The notes: a model not told the origin generated them from the letters alone. A stretch of 34,809 nucleotides of DNA from an uncultured Clostridia bacterium (GCA_947624485.1 CANQKM010000015.1:1-34809); one strand, 5' to 3'; shown: positions 14,367-24,444, numbered from the stretch's first letter. Numbers and translations are program-made.

Positions 14367-17300
14367 ATGGCTATGGACTATCAGGACTTTATACGGTTTG
14401 CCGATGAAACGGCATTGTCGCTCACACGAAGCTCGCAGAACTGGACAGCGTTCTTGACGACAGCCGCACGACTGTATAAATACCCGTACCACGAACAGCT
14501 TATGATTTATGCACAGCGTCCCGACGCTACTGCTTGCGCCGAGTACGATGTTTGGAACAGGCGTATGGGACGGTATATAAAGCGCGGCTCTAAGGGAATT
14601 ATGGTCGCAGGCGGCAAGGACGCGCGGTATGTGTTTGACGTTTCGGACACAGGGACGCGGGATAAGAGCAGACCGTTCAAGCTGTGGGAATACTCACCCG
14701 AATATGATACGGCTATACAGAAAATGTTTGAGGATAAATACGGCGCGAACGAAAAAGATTTTTTCGGTATGGTAAACGGCGCGGTGCGTAAGTCCGCAAG
14801 AGAATATTGGTCTGATAACAGACGGAATATCATCGGCATCGTTGCAAATTCTTTTTTGGAGGGATATGATAATTACAATATCCGCGTTAATTTTGTAAAC
14901 GCTGTAAGCGTGAGCGCGACATATTCCATATTGTCACGGTGCGGTATTGACCCCGCAATATATTTCGAGCATGAGGATTTTCAGCCCATTTTCGATTTTA
15001 ACACGGTTGATACCATATCGGAGCTTGGTGCGGCGACAAGCACTATTAACGAGCGGATATTAAGAGATATTGAAATAACAATAAAAAATTATGAGCGTGA
15101 AAAGAACGCGGAAAGGATGGCAAACTATGGCAGAACTGACGTACACGAAGAACGGGGACTATTATCTCCCGAACCTGACCTATCCCACAACGAACCCGAC
15201 ATACGGCAAGTACGGGATGATGAGGGAGGATTATCTGAAACAGCACAATCCGGGGCTTTGGAACAGACTCATGCTCCGCGGGAAACTGACAGAACATCTG
15301 AACGAGATCGACAAGACGGCACGGGAGCGGATAGAACTGATGATGCTGGAACTGATGAAGTCGGCGGGAGCGACGGAGGAACTGAAAGCGACAGACCAAC
15401 TCAAATGGGTGGGCTTGGCGAACAACTGCAAGGCACAGGCGGAGGAAATAATACTGAACGAGCTTATCAACAACTAAGCCTGTTCCCTACCGAGGATGAA
15501 CAAATCGCAATCATAGACGAAGCGGAGAGCAATAACGAATTGCCCTTCGCTTTTTCTGTTTCCGATACCGATTTTGAGAATTTACTCCGTATCGGCTCGA
15601 ATACGGATAATGCTCGTATGCGTATCGTTGCCGAGTTTAGCAAAAACAAGGGCTTGGAAAGCAACGCGGAATTTCTGAAAGAGCTTTATCACGGCGGCTA
15701 CGGTATTAAAGGCGAAATTGACGACTTCTCCGCATGGTACGTCGAGGACGGTATTCATATCAACCGCGGGACAACCGCAAGGTATTCTGAAAACGCACAG
15801 ATATATTCGTGGAGCGAAGCTGCGGAAAAGATTAGAAATATGCTCGATAACGCGACCTTTGCCACAAATGTCGAGATTGACGAAGCTCCAGGCTATGAGC
15901 GTCGGCAGATTGCCGAAACACTGTTATTCTTGTATCAGGATTTAAGCGATGAAGCGAAAGAACGTCATTACTTAGCACCTTTGGAAAGAGAAAAGTTTTT
16001 AGCTTTCCCCGAAGAAAGGGAGGATATTGCGGACAAACTGCGGATACCGTGGTTTCGTGAAAACATATTAGCCGAGCTTACGGAATTTATGCGTGATTAT
16101 GAAGCGGACAGGGATCTCCTGCGTTTTCATTTTCATAAACCGAAAGAATTATTCGACCGTATTGAGGAATTGAATATACAACGCACGGTATATCCGAAGC
16201 TGCACGATGAAATACCCGAACCGTCCTCATTTATTACAGATGATGAAATAGACGCTGCTTTGAGCGGCGGCAGTAGTGTTGAGGGCGGCAGAGGCAGGAT
16301 ATATGAGTATTTCACAGCAGACCATACCGCCAAAGAAAAGGCAGATTTTCTAAAAGAGGAATACGGCACCGGCGGCAGTACACACTCCGTATCGCAAGCA
16401 CCGAGCAGTCAGACGGACTACAATTCCAAAGGTATTCAATTTCATAAGGGCAACTGTACCGATATACAAATGTCGTGGCGAAGTGTGGCAAAGCGTATAT
16501 CAGAGCTTATCGGCAACGACAGATATTTCACCCCCGAAGCAAAACAGCAGTATGAGGAAAAACAAAGAACACAGGCTTTTACGGGCTTGTACGGCGAATA
16601 TCACGCCGTAAAGGAAGCGCACCCCTATGATATTGTAATGTTCCAGGTCGGTGACTTCTTCGAGATGTTCGGAGAGGACGCGAAAATCGCTGCTGAGATG
16701 TTGGAAATACGGGTAACGGACAGGACAATACCGAATGTCGGCAAGGTGGCGATGTGCGGCGTTCCCGCGTTTTCGCTTGAAAGGTATGTAGAAATACTGC
16801 AAGATAAGTATGATGTAACCATATCCGCAATAGACGCCAATACAAGTGAACGCGGTGTTTACACGCTCCTTTCCGTTGACCATGAAGCGGAACGCGCCAT
16901 TGACGAGGGCGAAGCCGAATACGGAGCGGACGGCAGGAGAGCTTTCACGGACACGGAGTATTATGAGGAAGTTCAAGAGGTTATTTCCGAACCGCTTGAA
17001 CAGTATATACCGATAGTGAGCGCGGCTGTTTCCGAAGATACGGCATATCGAAACGCTTGTACCAATTCCGACCCTGCAAATGCCGAGATTGAGGGCAACG
17101 CCGCTATACGGCGCGCTGTTCTTAATTTGAGAGATATAGAGCTTATACGGTTATATTCGGACGTTACCGAATTTCGGCACGAGCTTCATCAAGCCGTTAT
17201 AGACAACACTTATCCGAAGCTCTATGAGCTTTTGCGTCCTCTTTCGGAGAATGATATTTATATCGCTGTTCGTGCTTGGAACGGAAACGCCGAAAGTAAA

Positions 17301-20300
17301 CGCGCTGTCGCGGAATATATGACCGAACATGGCAGAGAAAGGGCGACAGCCGAGTGGCTCTCACGCGAATACGGCGGCGATGAAAATAATATGATTACTG
17401 CCCGCGCAGGCAGCCCCGAAGCGACGGAGCTTCCGTGGACAACGGTACAACGTGCGCTTATACGCCTTATAGCCGAGGACTCTTTTCTTACAGATGAGGA
17501 ACGCACTGTTGAAGCCGAGCCTGTAAATTTCGAGGAAATGACGGACGAGGACAAAGAAGATTTTGTCCAGATGGTCGATATGGAAAGAGATTACGGTAAC
17601 GCCATACCCGATAGGGATAATGAAATCTATAACCGTATTATGGAAGAACGCAGCGAGCAGTCCGAAGCTGTGGACGAACCCACGGTAGAGGAACCTGTTA
17701 CCGACGAACAGCCTGCTACTGCTCCTGACGACAATAATGAAGCATTTGACTATACGCAGTATATCGGCAGAGAGCTTGAAATAAACGACCGCAGATTTGT
17801 TGTTGACAGCATAAACGATGTATTCAATACCGTTTCGCTCAAAGATATAACATTCCAACACGACACAGGCTTTCCCATATTCCGAAGCGAAAGCCTTGAA
17901 TGGCTTAAATATGTAATGGAACAGCAGGAACAAACGCGAGCGTCGGAGCGGACACAGGAACAACAGCCGGAGTCTGAGGACAATTTTGACGATATAAATC
18001 CTTCCGAGGTTAGAACCAATCTTGAAGCGGCGGGAATTGTAAACGGAGAGGTAGTCGATACAGAAGCCCTTGAGCAGAGTCCGTTTATTCAACAGGTTAC
18101 GCGTGAGGTCAATCGTGATGAACAGTCGCAGGAGCGTGAGCAAACGTCTATACCCACGGAAACTGTTGCGGTATATCCCGCCGAGCAGAATAATCTTCCT
18201 TACGATATTGTAATAGAGCGAATACCCGCCGACGCGCCTGCGCCGGAGGTTGGAAACTTCCGTATTACCGACGAACATTTGGGCGAGGGCGGCGCGAAAG
18301 CTAAATTCCGCGCCAATATGGACGCTATAAAGCTGTTCAAAGAGCTTGAATTTGAGGGGCGGCAGGCTACTGAGGAAGAACAGGAAATCCTATCACGGTA
18401 TGTCGGTTGGGGCAGTCTGCCCGATGCGTTCGACGAGAGCAAAGAGGCTTGGGCTGATGAATTTGTCGAACTGTATGAAACTCTTTCCCCCGACGAGTAT
18501 CAAGCGGCTAAAGGCTCGGTACTAAACGCCCACTATACCACGCCCACCGTTATTCGAGCTATATATGAAGCGGTTGAAAATATGGGATTTACCAAAGGAA
18601 ATATCCTTGAGCCGTCAATGGGCGTCGGTAATTTCTTCGGTATGCTCCCTCAAAGTATGTCACAGAGTAATCTTTATGGCGTTGAGCTTGACAGCATTAC
18701 GGGAAGAATTGCGAAACAGCTATACCCGAAAGCGGACATTACAATAGCGGGCTTTGAAACTACGGACAGACGCGATTTTTACGATTTGGCGGTCGGAAAC
18801 GTACCGTTCGGACAGTATCAGGTATTTGATAAAGCATACAATAAGCTCGGCTTTCCCATACACGATTACTTTATCGCAAAAGCGATAGACCAGGTGCGTC
18901 CCGGCGGCATACTCGCGTTCGTGACGAGCAGATATACCTTAGACAAACAATCCCCCGAAGCGAGAAAATATTTTGCCAAACGCGCGGAGCTTTTGGGCGC
19001 GATACGTTTACCGAACACGGCTTTTAAGGCAAATGCGGGTACGAAGGTTGTGTCGGATATTCTGTTTTTCCAAAAACGCGAAAGCCCGATAGATATTGAA
19101 CCCGATTGGGTTCATTTGGACGAAAATTCCGACGGCTTTGCCATAAACAGCTACTTTATTGATAACCCGCAGATGATACTCGGCAGACAGACCTCGATGA
19201 GTACACAGTACGGCAGACAGGACTTTACCGTTGCTCCGTATGAGGGCGCTGACCTTGCACAGCAGCTTAAAGAGGCGATAAAAAATATCGGCGGTACTTA
19301 TACGGAAGCGGAAATAGACGTTGCGGAGGAAACTGTTGACGACACGCTCCCCGCTGATCCGAACGTAAAGAATTATTCCTACACGCTTGTGGACGGCGAG
19401 GTGTATTTTAGGCGTAATTCCGTAATGGTAAAGCCCGATTTGAACGCTACCGCAATACAGCGCGTCAAAGGTATGATAGAGCTTAGAGAGTGCGTGAACG
19501 AGCTTATATCGCTCCAAATGGACGCGGAAATTCCCGACAGCGCTATCAAAGACGTACAAAGCAGGCTCAACACCTTATATGATAACTACGTCGCCAAGTA
19601 TGGAATTATAAACAGCAGAGCGAACGCGTTAGCCTTTGCCGATGATAGCTCTTACTATTTACTTTGCTCCCTTGAAAATGTGGACGAAGATAAACAACAC
19701 GCGACAAAAGCGGATATGTTCACAAAACGCACGATAAAACCGCACAGAGTTGTTACGTCCGTTGACACGGCTTCGGAAGCTCTCGCCCTTTCCATAGGTG
19801 AAAAAGCGAAAGTGGATATGGAATATATGTCCTCCCTTACGGGCAGGAGCGAACAGGATTTATATGCGGAGCTTAAAGGCGTTATATTCCTCAACCCTCT
19901 ATATAACTACGGAAACAATACGGAAGAAAAATATCTGACCGCTGACGAGTACCTGTCCGGCAACGTGCGTGAGAAATTAGAGGTAGCCCAAAAGAGCGCG
20001 GAGCTTTATCCCGACGATTACAACGTCAATGTAGAAGCTCTTAAAACCGCACAGCCCAAAGATCTTGACGCGTCGGAAATAGAAGTACGGCTCGGTGCTA
20101 CTTGGATTGATAAGGAGTACATCAAGGAATTTATGTGGGAAACCTTTGATATGGCGGACTACTTAAAAAGAAGCATTGAAGTCAATTACTCTCCATATAC
20201 GGCTGAATGGAATATTACAAATAAAAACTTTGCAAGTTACAGCGACGTAAATGTATATATGACCTACGGCACGGAACGGGCTAACGCTTTCAAAATTCTT

Positions 20301-23219
20301 GAAGAAACATTAAATCTTAGGGATATTCGTATCTATGACACGAAAACAGATCCCGACGGAACGGAACGCAGAGTTCTTAACAGCAAGGAAACGACGCTCG
20401 CTCAACAGAAGCAGCAGGCAATCAAGGACGCGTTCCGCGACTGGATTTGGAAAGACCCCAACAGGCGGCAGACGCTTGTGGAGCGGTATAACAAGTTGTT
20501 CAACTCCACGCGTCCGCGCGAGTATGACGGAAGCCATATCACGTTCAGCGGTATGAACCCCGAAATAACACTGCGGGAGCATCAGCTAAACGCGGTCGCA
20601 CATATCCTATACGGCGGCAATACGCTGCTCGCGCACGAAGTAGGCGCGGGCAAAACCTTTGAAATGGCGGCTGCGGCTATGGAAAGCAAGCGGCTCGGTC
20701 TTTGTCAGAAATCATTATTTGTTGTTCCCAACCATCTTACGGAACAGTGGGCAAGCGAATTTTTACGGCTGTACCCGTCGGCGAACATTCTCGCCGCTAC
20801 GAAAAAGGATTTTGAACCGAAAAACAGAAAGAAATTCTGTGCTAGGATTGCCACAGGCGATTATGACGCAGTAATTATAGGGCATAGCCAATTTGAGCGT
20901 ATTCCCGTATCGCAAGAACGGCAGGAGCGGTTGATTGAGGAACAGATTTTCGAGCTTGAAGAAGGGATAGCCGAATTAAAGGCAAGCCACGCGGAACGGT
21001 TTACGATAAAGAGCGTCGAACGCACAAAACGCAGCTTAGAGGCTCGGCTTAAAAAATTGCAGAACAGCGACAGGAAAGATGATGTCATAACCTTTGAACA
21101 GCTTGGCGTTGACAGGCTGTTCGTGGACGAGGCACATTCTTATAAAAATTTGTTCCTCTACACTAAAATGCGGAACGTCGCGGGACTGTCCACTTCCGAC
21201 GCGCAGAAGTCCTCGGATATGTTTCTCAAATGCCGATATATCGACGAAATGACCGACAGCAAAGGCGTGGTCTTTGCAACGGGAACGCCCGTTTCAAATT
21301 CTATGACCGAACTTTATACAATGATGCGGTATTTACAGCACGACACAATACAAAAGCAGGGCTTGGCGCACTTCGACTGTTGGGCTTCGACATTCGGCGA
21401 AACGACAACGGCGATAGAGCTTGCTCCTGAAGGCACGGGATACCGGGCGCGGACGAGATTTGCTAAATTCTTTAATTTACCGGAACTGATGAATTTATTT
21501 AAGGAAGCGGCGGATATAAAGACAAGCGATCAACTCCATCTCCCCACACCTAATGCCGTTTATCATAATGTAGTGGCGCAGCCTACCGAGATACAAAAGG
21601 GTATGGTGCAGGAATTATCTAAACGAGCCGCCGCCGTTCATTCGGGACGCGTGGACGCAACCGTTGATAATATGCTGAAAATTACATCGGACGGCAGAAA
21701 GCTCGGACTTGACCAACGTGTTATCAACCCCGATCTGCCCGATGAGCCGAATACCAAAGTAAATATGTGTGTGGATAATATATTTAAGATTTGGGAGGAC
21801 GGAAAGGCGGATAAGCTGACACAGCTTGTATTCTGCGACCTCTCCACTCCGAAAAATATTCAGCAGTCGAAACGCGCGGCGAAAGCGCAGGGCGGTAATA
21901 TAGACAGCCCCGAAACACACGCTCTCGAACAGCTTAACGATACGCCCGCCGAAAAGGAATTTACCATTTATGACGACATTCGTGATAAGCTCGTAAGCCG
22001 CGGTATTCCCCGCGAGGAAATAGCCTTTATCCATGAAGCCAACACCGAGGTTCGCAAGAAAGAGCTTTACGCAAAGGTACGGAACGGTCAGGTGCGCGTT
22101 CTTATGGGTTCTACCTTTAAGATGGGCGCGGGAATGAACGTGCAGGACAGACTTGTTGCGCTTCACGACCTCGACTGTCCGTGGCGACCCGGCGATTTAG
22201 AGCAACGAAGCGGACGCATAATCAGGCAAGGTAATAAAAACGAGGAAGTACACATCTATCGTTATGTGACTGAGGCAACATTTGACGCGTATTTATGGCA
22301 GACGATTGAGAATAAGCAGAAGTTTATCTCGCAGATTATGACCTCAAAATCCCCCGTGCGAAGCTGTGAGGATATAGACGAAACAGCTCTTTCCTATGCC
22401 GAGATAAAAGCCCTCTGCGCGGGTGATGCGCGTATTAAAGAGAAAATGGACTTGGATATTGACGTTGCGCGCCTGAAGCTGATGAAAGCCAATCACCAAA
22501 GTCAGCAGTACCGTTTGGAGGATAATCTGTTAAAGCATTTCCCCGAACAGATAGAGCAAAACAAGGGCTTTATTGAAGGCTTTGAACAGGATATGAAAAC
22601 GCTTGCCGAGCATCCGCACCCGAAGGACGGTTTTGCGGGAATGACCGTAAGAAACGATTTCCTGACTGATAAGGAAAATGCGGGCGCGGCTTTACTGGAC
22701 GCGTGTAAGGACGTAAAAGGACTTGATCCTGTGCCGATAGGCAGTTACAGAGGCTTTGATATGTCGCTGACCTTAGAGGGCTTCGGAAAGGAATATATGC
22801 TGACGCTTAAAGGGAAAATGACGCATAAGGTAGAGCTTGGCAAAGACCCGCGCGGTAATCTTACAAGAATAGATAACGCTTTGAACAATATCGAAAAACG
22901 GCTTGATACGGTAAAGGAACGGCTTGACGCTTTGTATGTTCAAGTTGAGAACGCAAAAGCGGAGCTTGGCAAACCGTTCCCGCAGGAAGAAGAACTGCGG
23001 ACAAAATCCGCGCGGCTTGCGGAGTTGAACGCGGAGCTTAATATTGAGGATAAAACTCCGATAGAGCGAATAGCCGAGGATAGTACGCCTGCAAAGGAAA
23101 ACGTACCCAATGAACGGATTGCAAAATCAGAAAGGCCGTCGCTTCTCGCAAAGCTCAAAAAACCGTTGCCGGATGTATCGGCAAGCACGGGCAAAAATAA
23201 CGAATTGGAGGTGCTGTAA
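14367..23219 (+). CDS. Giant ICE polyprotein: ArdC-like, MutS-I-like, N6-DNA methylase and SNF2 helicase domains
   Basis: A 2950-residue DNA-processing protein of Tn1549-type ICEs. ATG 14367 has AAAGGAGAG upstream; the frame is open back to 14178 but without a start signal. Domains in order: ArdC/LtrC-like ssDNA-binding region (about 4-80); a disordered G/D/E/R/T-rich linker (about 254-370) that also encodes tnpV in another frame; LPD-like segments; a MutS domain I-like region (about 741-835, IVMFQVGDFFEMFGEDAK); more LPD-like segments; an adenine methylase fold (EPSMGVGNFFG at about 1414, and NVPFG from Asn1478 in place of NPPY); an SNF2-type helicase with HEVGAGKT (Lys2096), DEAH 2254-2257 and QRSGRIIRQG at about 2612; a coiled coil; and tail PSLLAKLKKPLP from 2924. 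It probably processes or protects transferred DNA; the enzyme activities are inferred. Confidence 0.93.
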   Translation: MAMDYQDFIRFADETALSLTRSSQNWTAFLTTAARLYKYPYHEQLMIYAQRPDATACAEYDVWNRRMGRYIKRGSKGIMVAGGKDARYVFDVSDTGTRDKSRPFKLWEYSPEYDTAIQKMFEDKYGANEKDFFGMVNGAVRKSAREYWSDNRRNIIGIVANSFLEGYDNYNIRVNFVNAVSVSATYSILSRCGIDPAIYFEHEDFQPIFDFNTVDTISELGAATSTINERILRDIEITIKNYEREKNAERMANYGRTDVHEERGLLSPEPDLSHNEPDIRQVRDDEGGLSETAQSGALEQTHAPRETDRTSERDRQDGTGADRTDDAGTDEVGGSDGGTESDRPTQMGGLGEQLQGTGGGNNTERAYQQLSLFPTEDEQIAIIDEAESNNELPFAFSVSDTDFENLLRIGSNTDNARMRIVAEFSKNKGLESNAEFLKELYHGGYGIKGEIDDFSAWYVEDGIHINRGTTARYSENAQIYSWSEAAEKIRNMLDNATFATNVEIDEAPGYERRQIAETLLFLYQDLSDEAKERHYLAPLEREKFLAFPEEREDIADKLRIPWFRENILAELTEFMRDYEADRDLLRFHFHKPKELFDRIEELNIQRTVYPKLHDEIPEPSSFITDDEIDAALSGGSSVEGGRGRIYEYFTADHTAKEKADFLKEEYGTGGSTHSVSQAPSSQTDYNSKGIQFHKGNCTDIQMSWRSVAKRISELIGNDRYFTPEAKQQYEEKQRTQAFTGLYGEYHAVKEAHPYDIVMFQVGDFFEMFGEDAKIAAEMLEIRVTDRTIPNVGKVAMCGVPAFSLERYVEILQDKYDVTISAIDANTSERGVYTLLSVDHEAERAIDEGEAEYGADGRRAFTDTEYYEEVQEVISEPLEQYIPIVSAAVSEDTAYRNACTNSDPANAEIEGNAAIRRAVLNLRDIELIRLYSDVTEFRHELHQAVIDNTYPKLYELLRPLSENDIYIAVRAWNGNAESKRAVAEYMTEHGRERATAEWLSREYGGDENNMITARAGSPEATELPWTTVQRALIRLIAEDSFLTDEERTVEAEPVNFEEMTDEDKEDFVQMVDMERDYGNAIPDRDNEIYNRIMEERSEQSEAVDEPTVEEPVTDEQPATAPDDNNEAFDYTQYIGRELEINDRRFVVDSINDVFNTVSLKDITFQHDTGFPIFRSESLEWLKYVMEQQEQTRASERTQEQQPESEDNFDDINPSEVRTNLEAAGIVNGEVVDTEALEQSPFIQQVTREVNRDEQSQEREQTSIPTETVAVYPAEQNNLPYDIVIERIPADAPAPEVGNFRITDEHLGEGGAKAKFRANMDAIKLFKELEFEGRQATEEEQEILSRYVGWGSLPDAFDESKEAWADEFVELYETLSPDEYQAAKGSVLNAHYTTPTVIRAIYEAVENMGFTKGNILEPSMGVGNFFGMLPQSMSQSNLYGVELDSITGRIAKQLYPKADITIAGFETTDRRDFYDLAVGNVPFGQYQVFDKAYNKLGFPIHDYFIAKAIDQVRPGGILAFVTSRYTLDKQSPEARKYFAKRAELLGAIRLPNTAFKANAGTKVVSDILFFQKRESPIDIEPDWVHLDENSDGFAINSYFIDNPQMILGRQTSMSTQYGRQDFTVAPYEGADLAQQLKEAIKNIGGTYTEAEIDVAEETVDDTLPADPNVKNYSYTLVDGEVYFRRNSVMVKPDLNATAIQRVKGMIELRECVNELISLQMDAEIPDSAIKDVQSRLNTLYDNYVAKYGIINSRANALAFADDSSYYLLCSLENVDEDKQHATKADMFTKRTIKPHRVVTSVDTASEALALSIGEKAKVDMEYMSSLTGRSEQDLYAELKGVIFLNPLYNYGNNTEEKYLTADEYLSGNVREKLEVAQKSAELYPDDYNVNVEALKTAQPKDLDASEIEVRLGATWIDKEYIKEFMWETFDMADYLKRSIEVNYSPYTAEWNITNKNFASYSDVNVYMTYGTERANAFKILEETLNLRDIRIYDTKTDPDGTERRVLNSKETTLAQQKQQAIKDAFRDWIWKDPNRRQTLVERYNKLFNSTRPREYDGSHITFSGMNPEITLREHQLNAVAHILYGGNTLLAHEVGAGKTFEMAAAAMESKRLGLCQKSLFVVPNHLTEQWASEFLRLYPSANILAATKKDFEPKNRKKFCARIATGDYDAVIIGHSQFERIPVSQERQERLIEEQIFELEEGIAELKASHAERFTIKSVERTKRSLEARLKKLQNSDRKDDVITFEQLGVDRLFVDEAHSYKNLFLYTKMRNVAGLSTSDAQKSSDMFLKCRYIDEMTDSKGVVFATGTPVSNSMTELYTMMRYLQHDTIQKQGLAHFDCWASTFGETTTAIELAPEGTGYRARTRFAKFFNLPELMNLFKEAADIKTSDQLHLPTPNAVYHNVVAQPTEIQKGMVQELSKRAAAVHSGRVDATVDNMLKITSDGRKLGLDQRVINPDLPDEPNTKVNMCVDNIFKIWEDGKADKLTQLVFCDLSTPKNIQQSKRAAKAQGGNIDSPETHALEQLNDTPAEKEFTIYDDIRDKLVSRGIPREEIAFIHEANTEVRKKELYAKVRNGQVRVLMGSTFKMGAGMNVQDRLVALHDLDCPWRPGDLEQRSGRIIRQGNKNEEVHIYRYVTEATFDAYLWQTIENKQKFISQIMTSKSPVRSCEDIDETALSYAEIKALCAGDARIKEKMDLDIDVARLKLMKANHQSQQYRLEDNLLKHFPEQIEQNKGFIEGFEQDMKTLAEHPHPKDGFAGMTVRNDFLTDKENAGAALLDACKDVKGLDPVPIGSYRGFDMSLTLEGFGKEYMLTLKGKMTHKVELGKDPRGNLTRIDNALNNIEKRLDTVKERLDALYVQVENAKAELGKPFPQEEELRTKSARLAELNAELNIEDKTPIERIAEDSTPAKENVPNERIAKSERPSLLAKLKKPLPDVSASTGKNNELEVL
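15127..15477 (+). CDS. tnpV: TnpV-family protein overprinted in the helicase gene
   Basis: A 116-residue protein read in a different forward frame, wholly inside the giant helicase gene. ATG 15127 is preceded by GAAAGG. The sequence has the TnpV layout: YTKNGDYYLPNL at the start, then YGMMREDYLKQHNPGLWNRL, LTEHLNEIDKTARERIE, and a closing LKWVGLANNCKAQAEEIILN. TnpV is named from Tn4451-type transposons; its job is unknown, with a regulatory or recombination-accessory role suggested only by association. In the helicase frame the same bases encode low-complexity linker, so tnpV is the better-constrained reading. Family assignment is from memory of the pattern. Confidence 0.8.
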   Translation: MAELTYTKNGDYYLPNLTYPTTNPTYGKYGMMREDYLKQHNPGLWNRLMLRGKLTEHLNEIDKTARERIELMMLELMKSAGATEELKATDQLKWVGLANNCKAQAEEIILNELINN

Positions 23220-23732
23220 ATGAAGGATATACCGATCTATGATAAAACCGCCGCGTATGCCGCGGAGCATAACGAGCGTGAAGCGTACAGGGCTTCGTAC
23301 AAGGCGAATATGGCGTGTAAAAGCGCCGTTTCGGAAGCGATAAACAAGAACTATGCCGATAATCGTTTGGACACGGAAAACGCGCTTAAAACTCTTAAAC
23401 AGTCGTTCTCGCTTGAACGTATCGCAGTTATTACCGCCATATCTATCCGCGAAATCGACTATGACGGCAGAATATCAAGAGATAATAAGGAATGGGCGAA
23501 AACCGTTCCGTTTCCGACAGATAATGATGATTGGGGTATGGACAGAAACGGTGTATTTCGTGTTAGCGGAACACATCCGGGCTTGCTCAATCTCTTTGCC
23601 GATACGGTAAGAAAAGAGCTTGAACTGTCCAAAACCGTGCCGCTGAAAAAGCCGTCGCTTGTAGAGAAGCTCAGCCGTCCCCTGCCGCAAAAGGCAGATA
23701 AAAGCGGCGTGAAAAAGGAACAGGAGTTGTGA
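23220..23732 (+). CDS. DUF3849 family ICE protein
   Basis: A 170-residue soluble protein. YAAEHNEREAYRASYKANMA, then CKSAVSEAI, and the RISRDNKEWAKTVPF region fit the DUF3849 pattern of Clostridial ICEs. The ATG follows the helicase stop directly, and GGAGG lies inside the end of that gene, so translation is probably coupled. The C-terminus carries PSLVEKLSRPLP (residues 145-156), the same tail motif as the ArdC-like and helicase proteins, hinting at a shared partner. No enzymatic motif is seen. Confidence 0.85.
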   Translation: MKDIPIYDKTAAYAAEHNEREAYRASYKANMACKSAVSEAINKNYADNRLDTENALKTLKQSFSLERIAVITAISIREIDYDGRISRDNKEWAKTVPFPTDNDDWGMDRNGVFRVSGTHPGLLNLFADTVRKELELSKTVPLKKPSLVEKLSRPLPQKADKSGVKKEQEL

Positions 23733-23735
23733 GAA

Positions 23736-24062
23736 ATGGGAAAATCATATATTCTACACTTTAGAGCTTCTGAAAAAGAATATGATATTATTAAACAAAA
23801 GATGAAACAATGTAAGTCACACAATCTGAGCGCGTATCTGCTTAAAATGGCGATTGACGGTATGATTATCAATCTTGATATGCCGGAGCTTAAAGAGGTA
23901 CTTTCCCTGCTTCGGTACAGCGGCAACAACATCAATCAGATGGCTAAAAAGCTCAATGAGGGCAGAAATATCTACGCTTCTGATATTGCGGAAATTAAAG
24001 AAAACCAGACACAGATATTAAATTTAGTCAGAGAGCTTTATTTGAAATTATCGAAAATTTGA
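23736..24062 (+). CDS. mobC: MobC-type relaxosome accessory protein
   Basis: A 108-residue protein that helps the relaxase at oriT, probably by binding DNA and opening the nick region. The N-terminal part (YILHFRASEKEYDIIKQKM) looks like a ribbon-helix-helix start. The hallmark LLRYSGNNINQMAKKLNEG is at about residues 58-76, followed by a C-terminal helix. It starts three bases after the DUF3849 gene. In many Tn1549-like ICEs mobC and the relaxase are close; here three genes lie between them. Confidence 0.9.
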   Translation: MGKSYILHFRASEKEYDIIKQKMKQCKSHNLSAYLLKMAIDGMIINLDMPELKEVLSLLRYSGNNINQMAKKLNEGRNIYASDIAEIKENQTQILNLVRELYLKLSKI

Positions 24063-24080
24063 AAATTGGGCGGCGAGGGC

Positions 24081-24108
24081 TTGACATCCTTGCCGCTATA
24101 CATATACC
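24081..24108 (+). promoter_or_regulatory. Candidate promoter TTGACA-16-TATACC
   Basis: -35 TTGACA at 24081-24086 is perfect; the best -10 nearby is TATACC at 24103-24108 (spacer 16). It lies in the 88-base gap after mobC and 43 bases before the next start. Confidence 0.45.
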
Positions 24109-24150
24109 GTGATAAAATGAATATAGAACAAAGGAAAGGAGCGCACGGAT

Positions 24151-24441
24151 ATGAAAATCTTATTAAAAATACTTTTTGCCCCTATTATGGCTGTTATGTG
24201 GCTTGTTGTTAAAGCGGGAGTTGCAATCGGCTACATTTCGAGCTTGGCTCTCGGTATCGTAAGCGTAATAATCGCTCTGATAAGTGTCGTGTATCTGCTT
24301 ACGGGCGGGGTAACGAACGGAATTATAGGACTTGTGATTGCGTATCTTGCAAGCCCTTACGGAATACCGACGTTCGCGGTAATGATATTGGGCGTCGTTC
24401 AGAGGATAAGGCTCGGTTTACAAGATTGTATTTATAGGTGA
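24151..24441 (+). CDS. CD1845-like small membrane protein
   Basis: A 96-residue, very hydrophobic protein with about three transmembrane stretches (residues 8-25, 27-52, 55-85; for example SSLALGIVSVIIALISVVYL) and a short basic C-terminus. It resembles the CD1845 family found next to mobC in C. difficile-type conjugative transposons. AAAGGAG is well placed before the ATG. It is presumably part of the mating channel or membrane anchoring of the relaxosome; no function is established. Confidence 0.78.
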   Translation: MKILLKILFAPIMAVMWLVVKAGVAIGYISSLALGIVSVIIALISVVYLLTGGVTNGIIGLVIAYLASPYGIPTFAVMILGVVQRIRLGLQDCIYR

Positions 24442-24444
24442 TTT

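Noticed and set aside
17361..18278. A 305-residue open frame on the minus strand inside the helicase gene
   Set aside because: Antisense shadow of a long gene with biased codon use; no start signal and an implausible composition.
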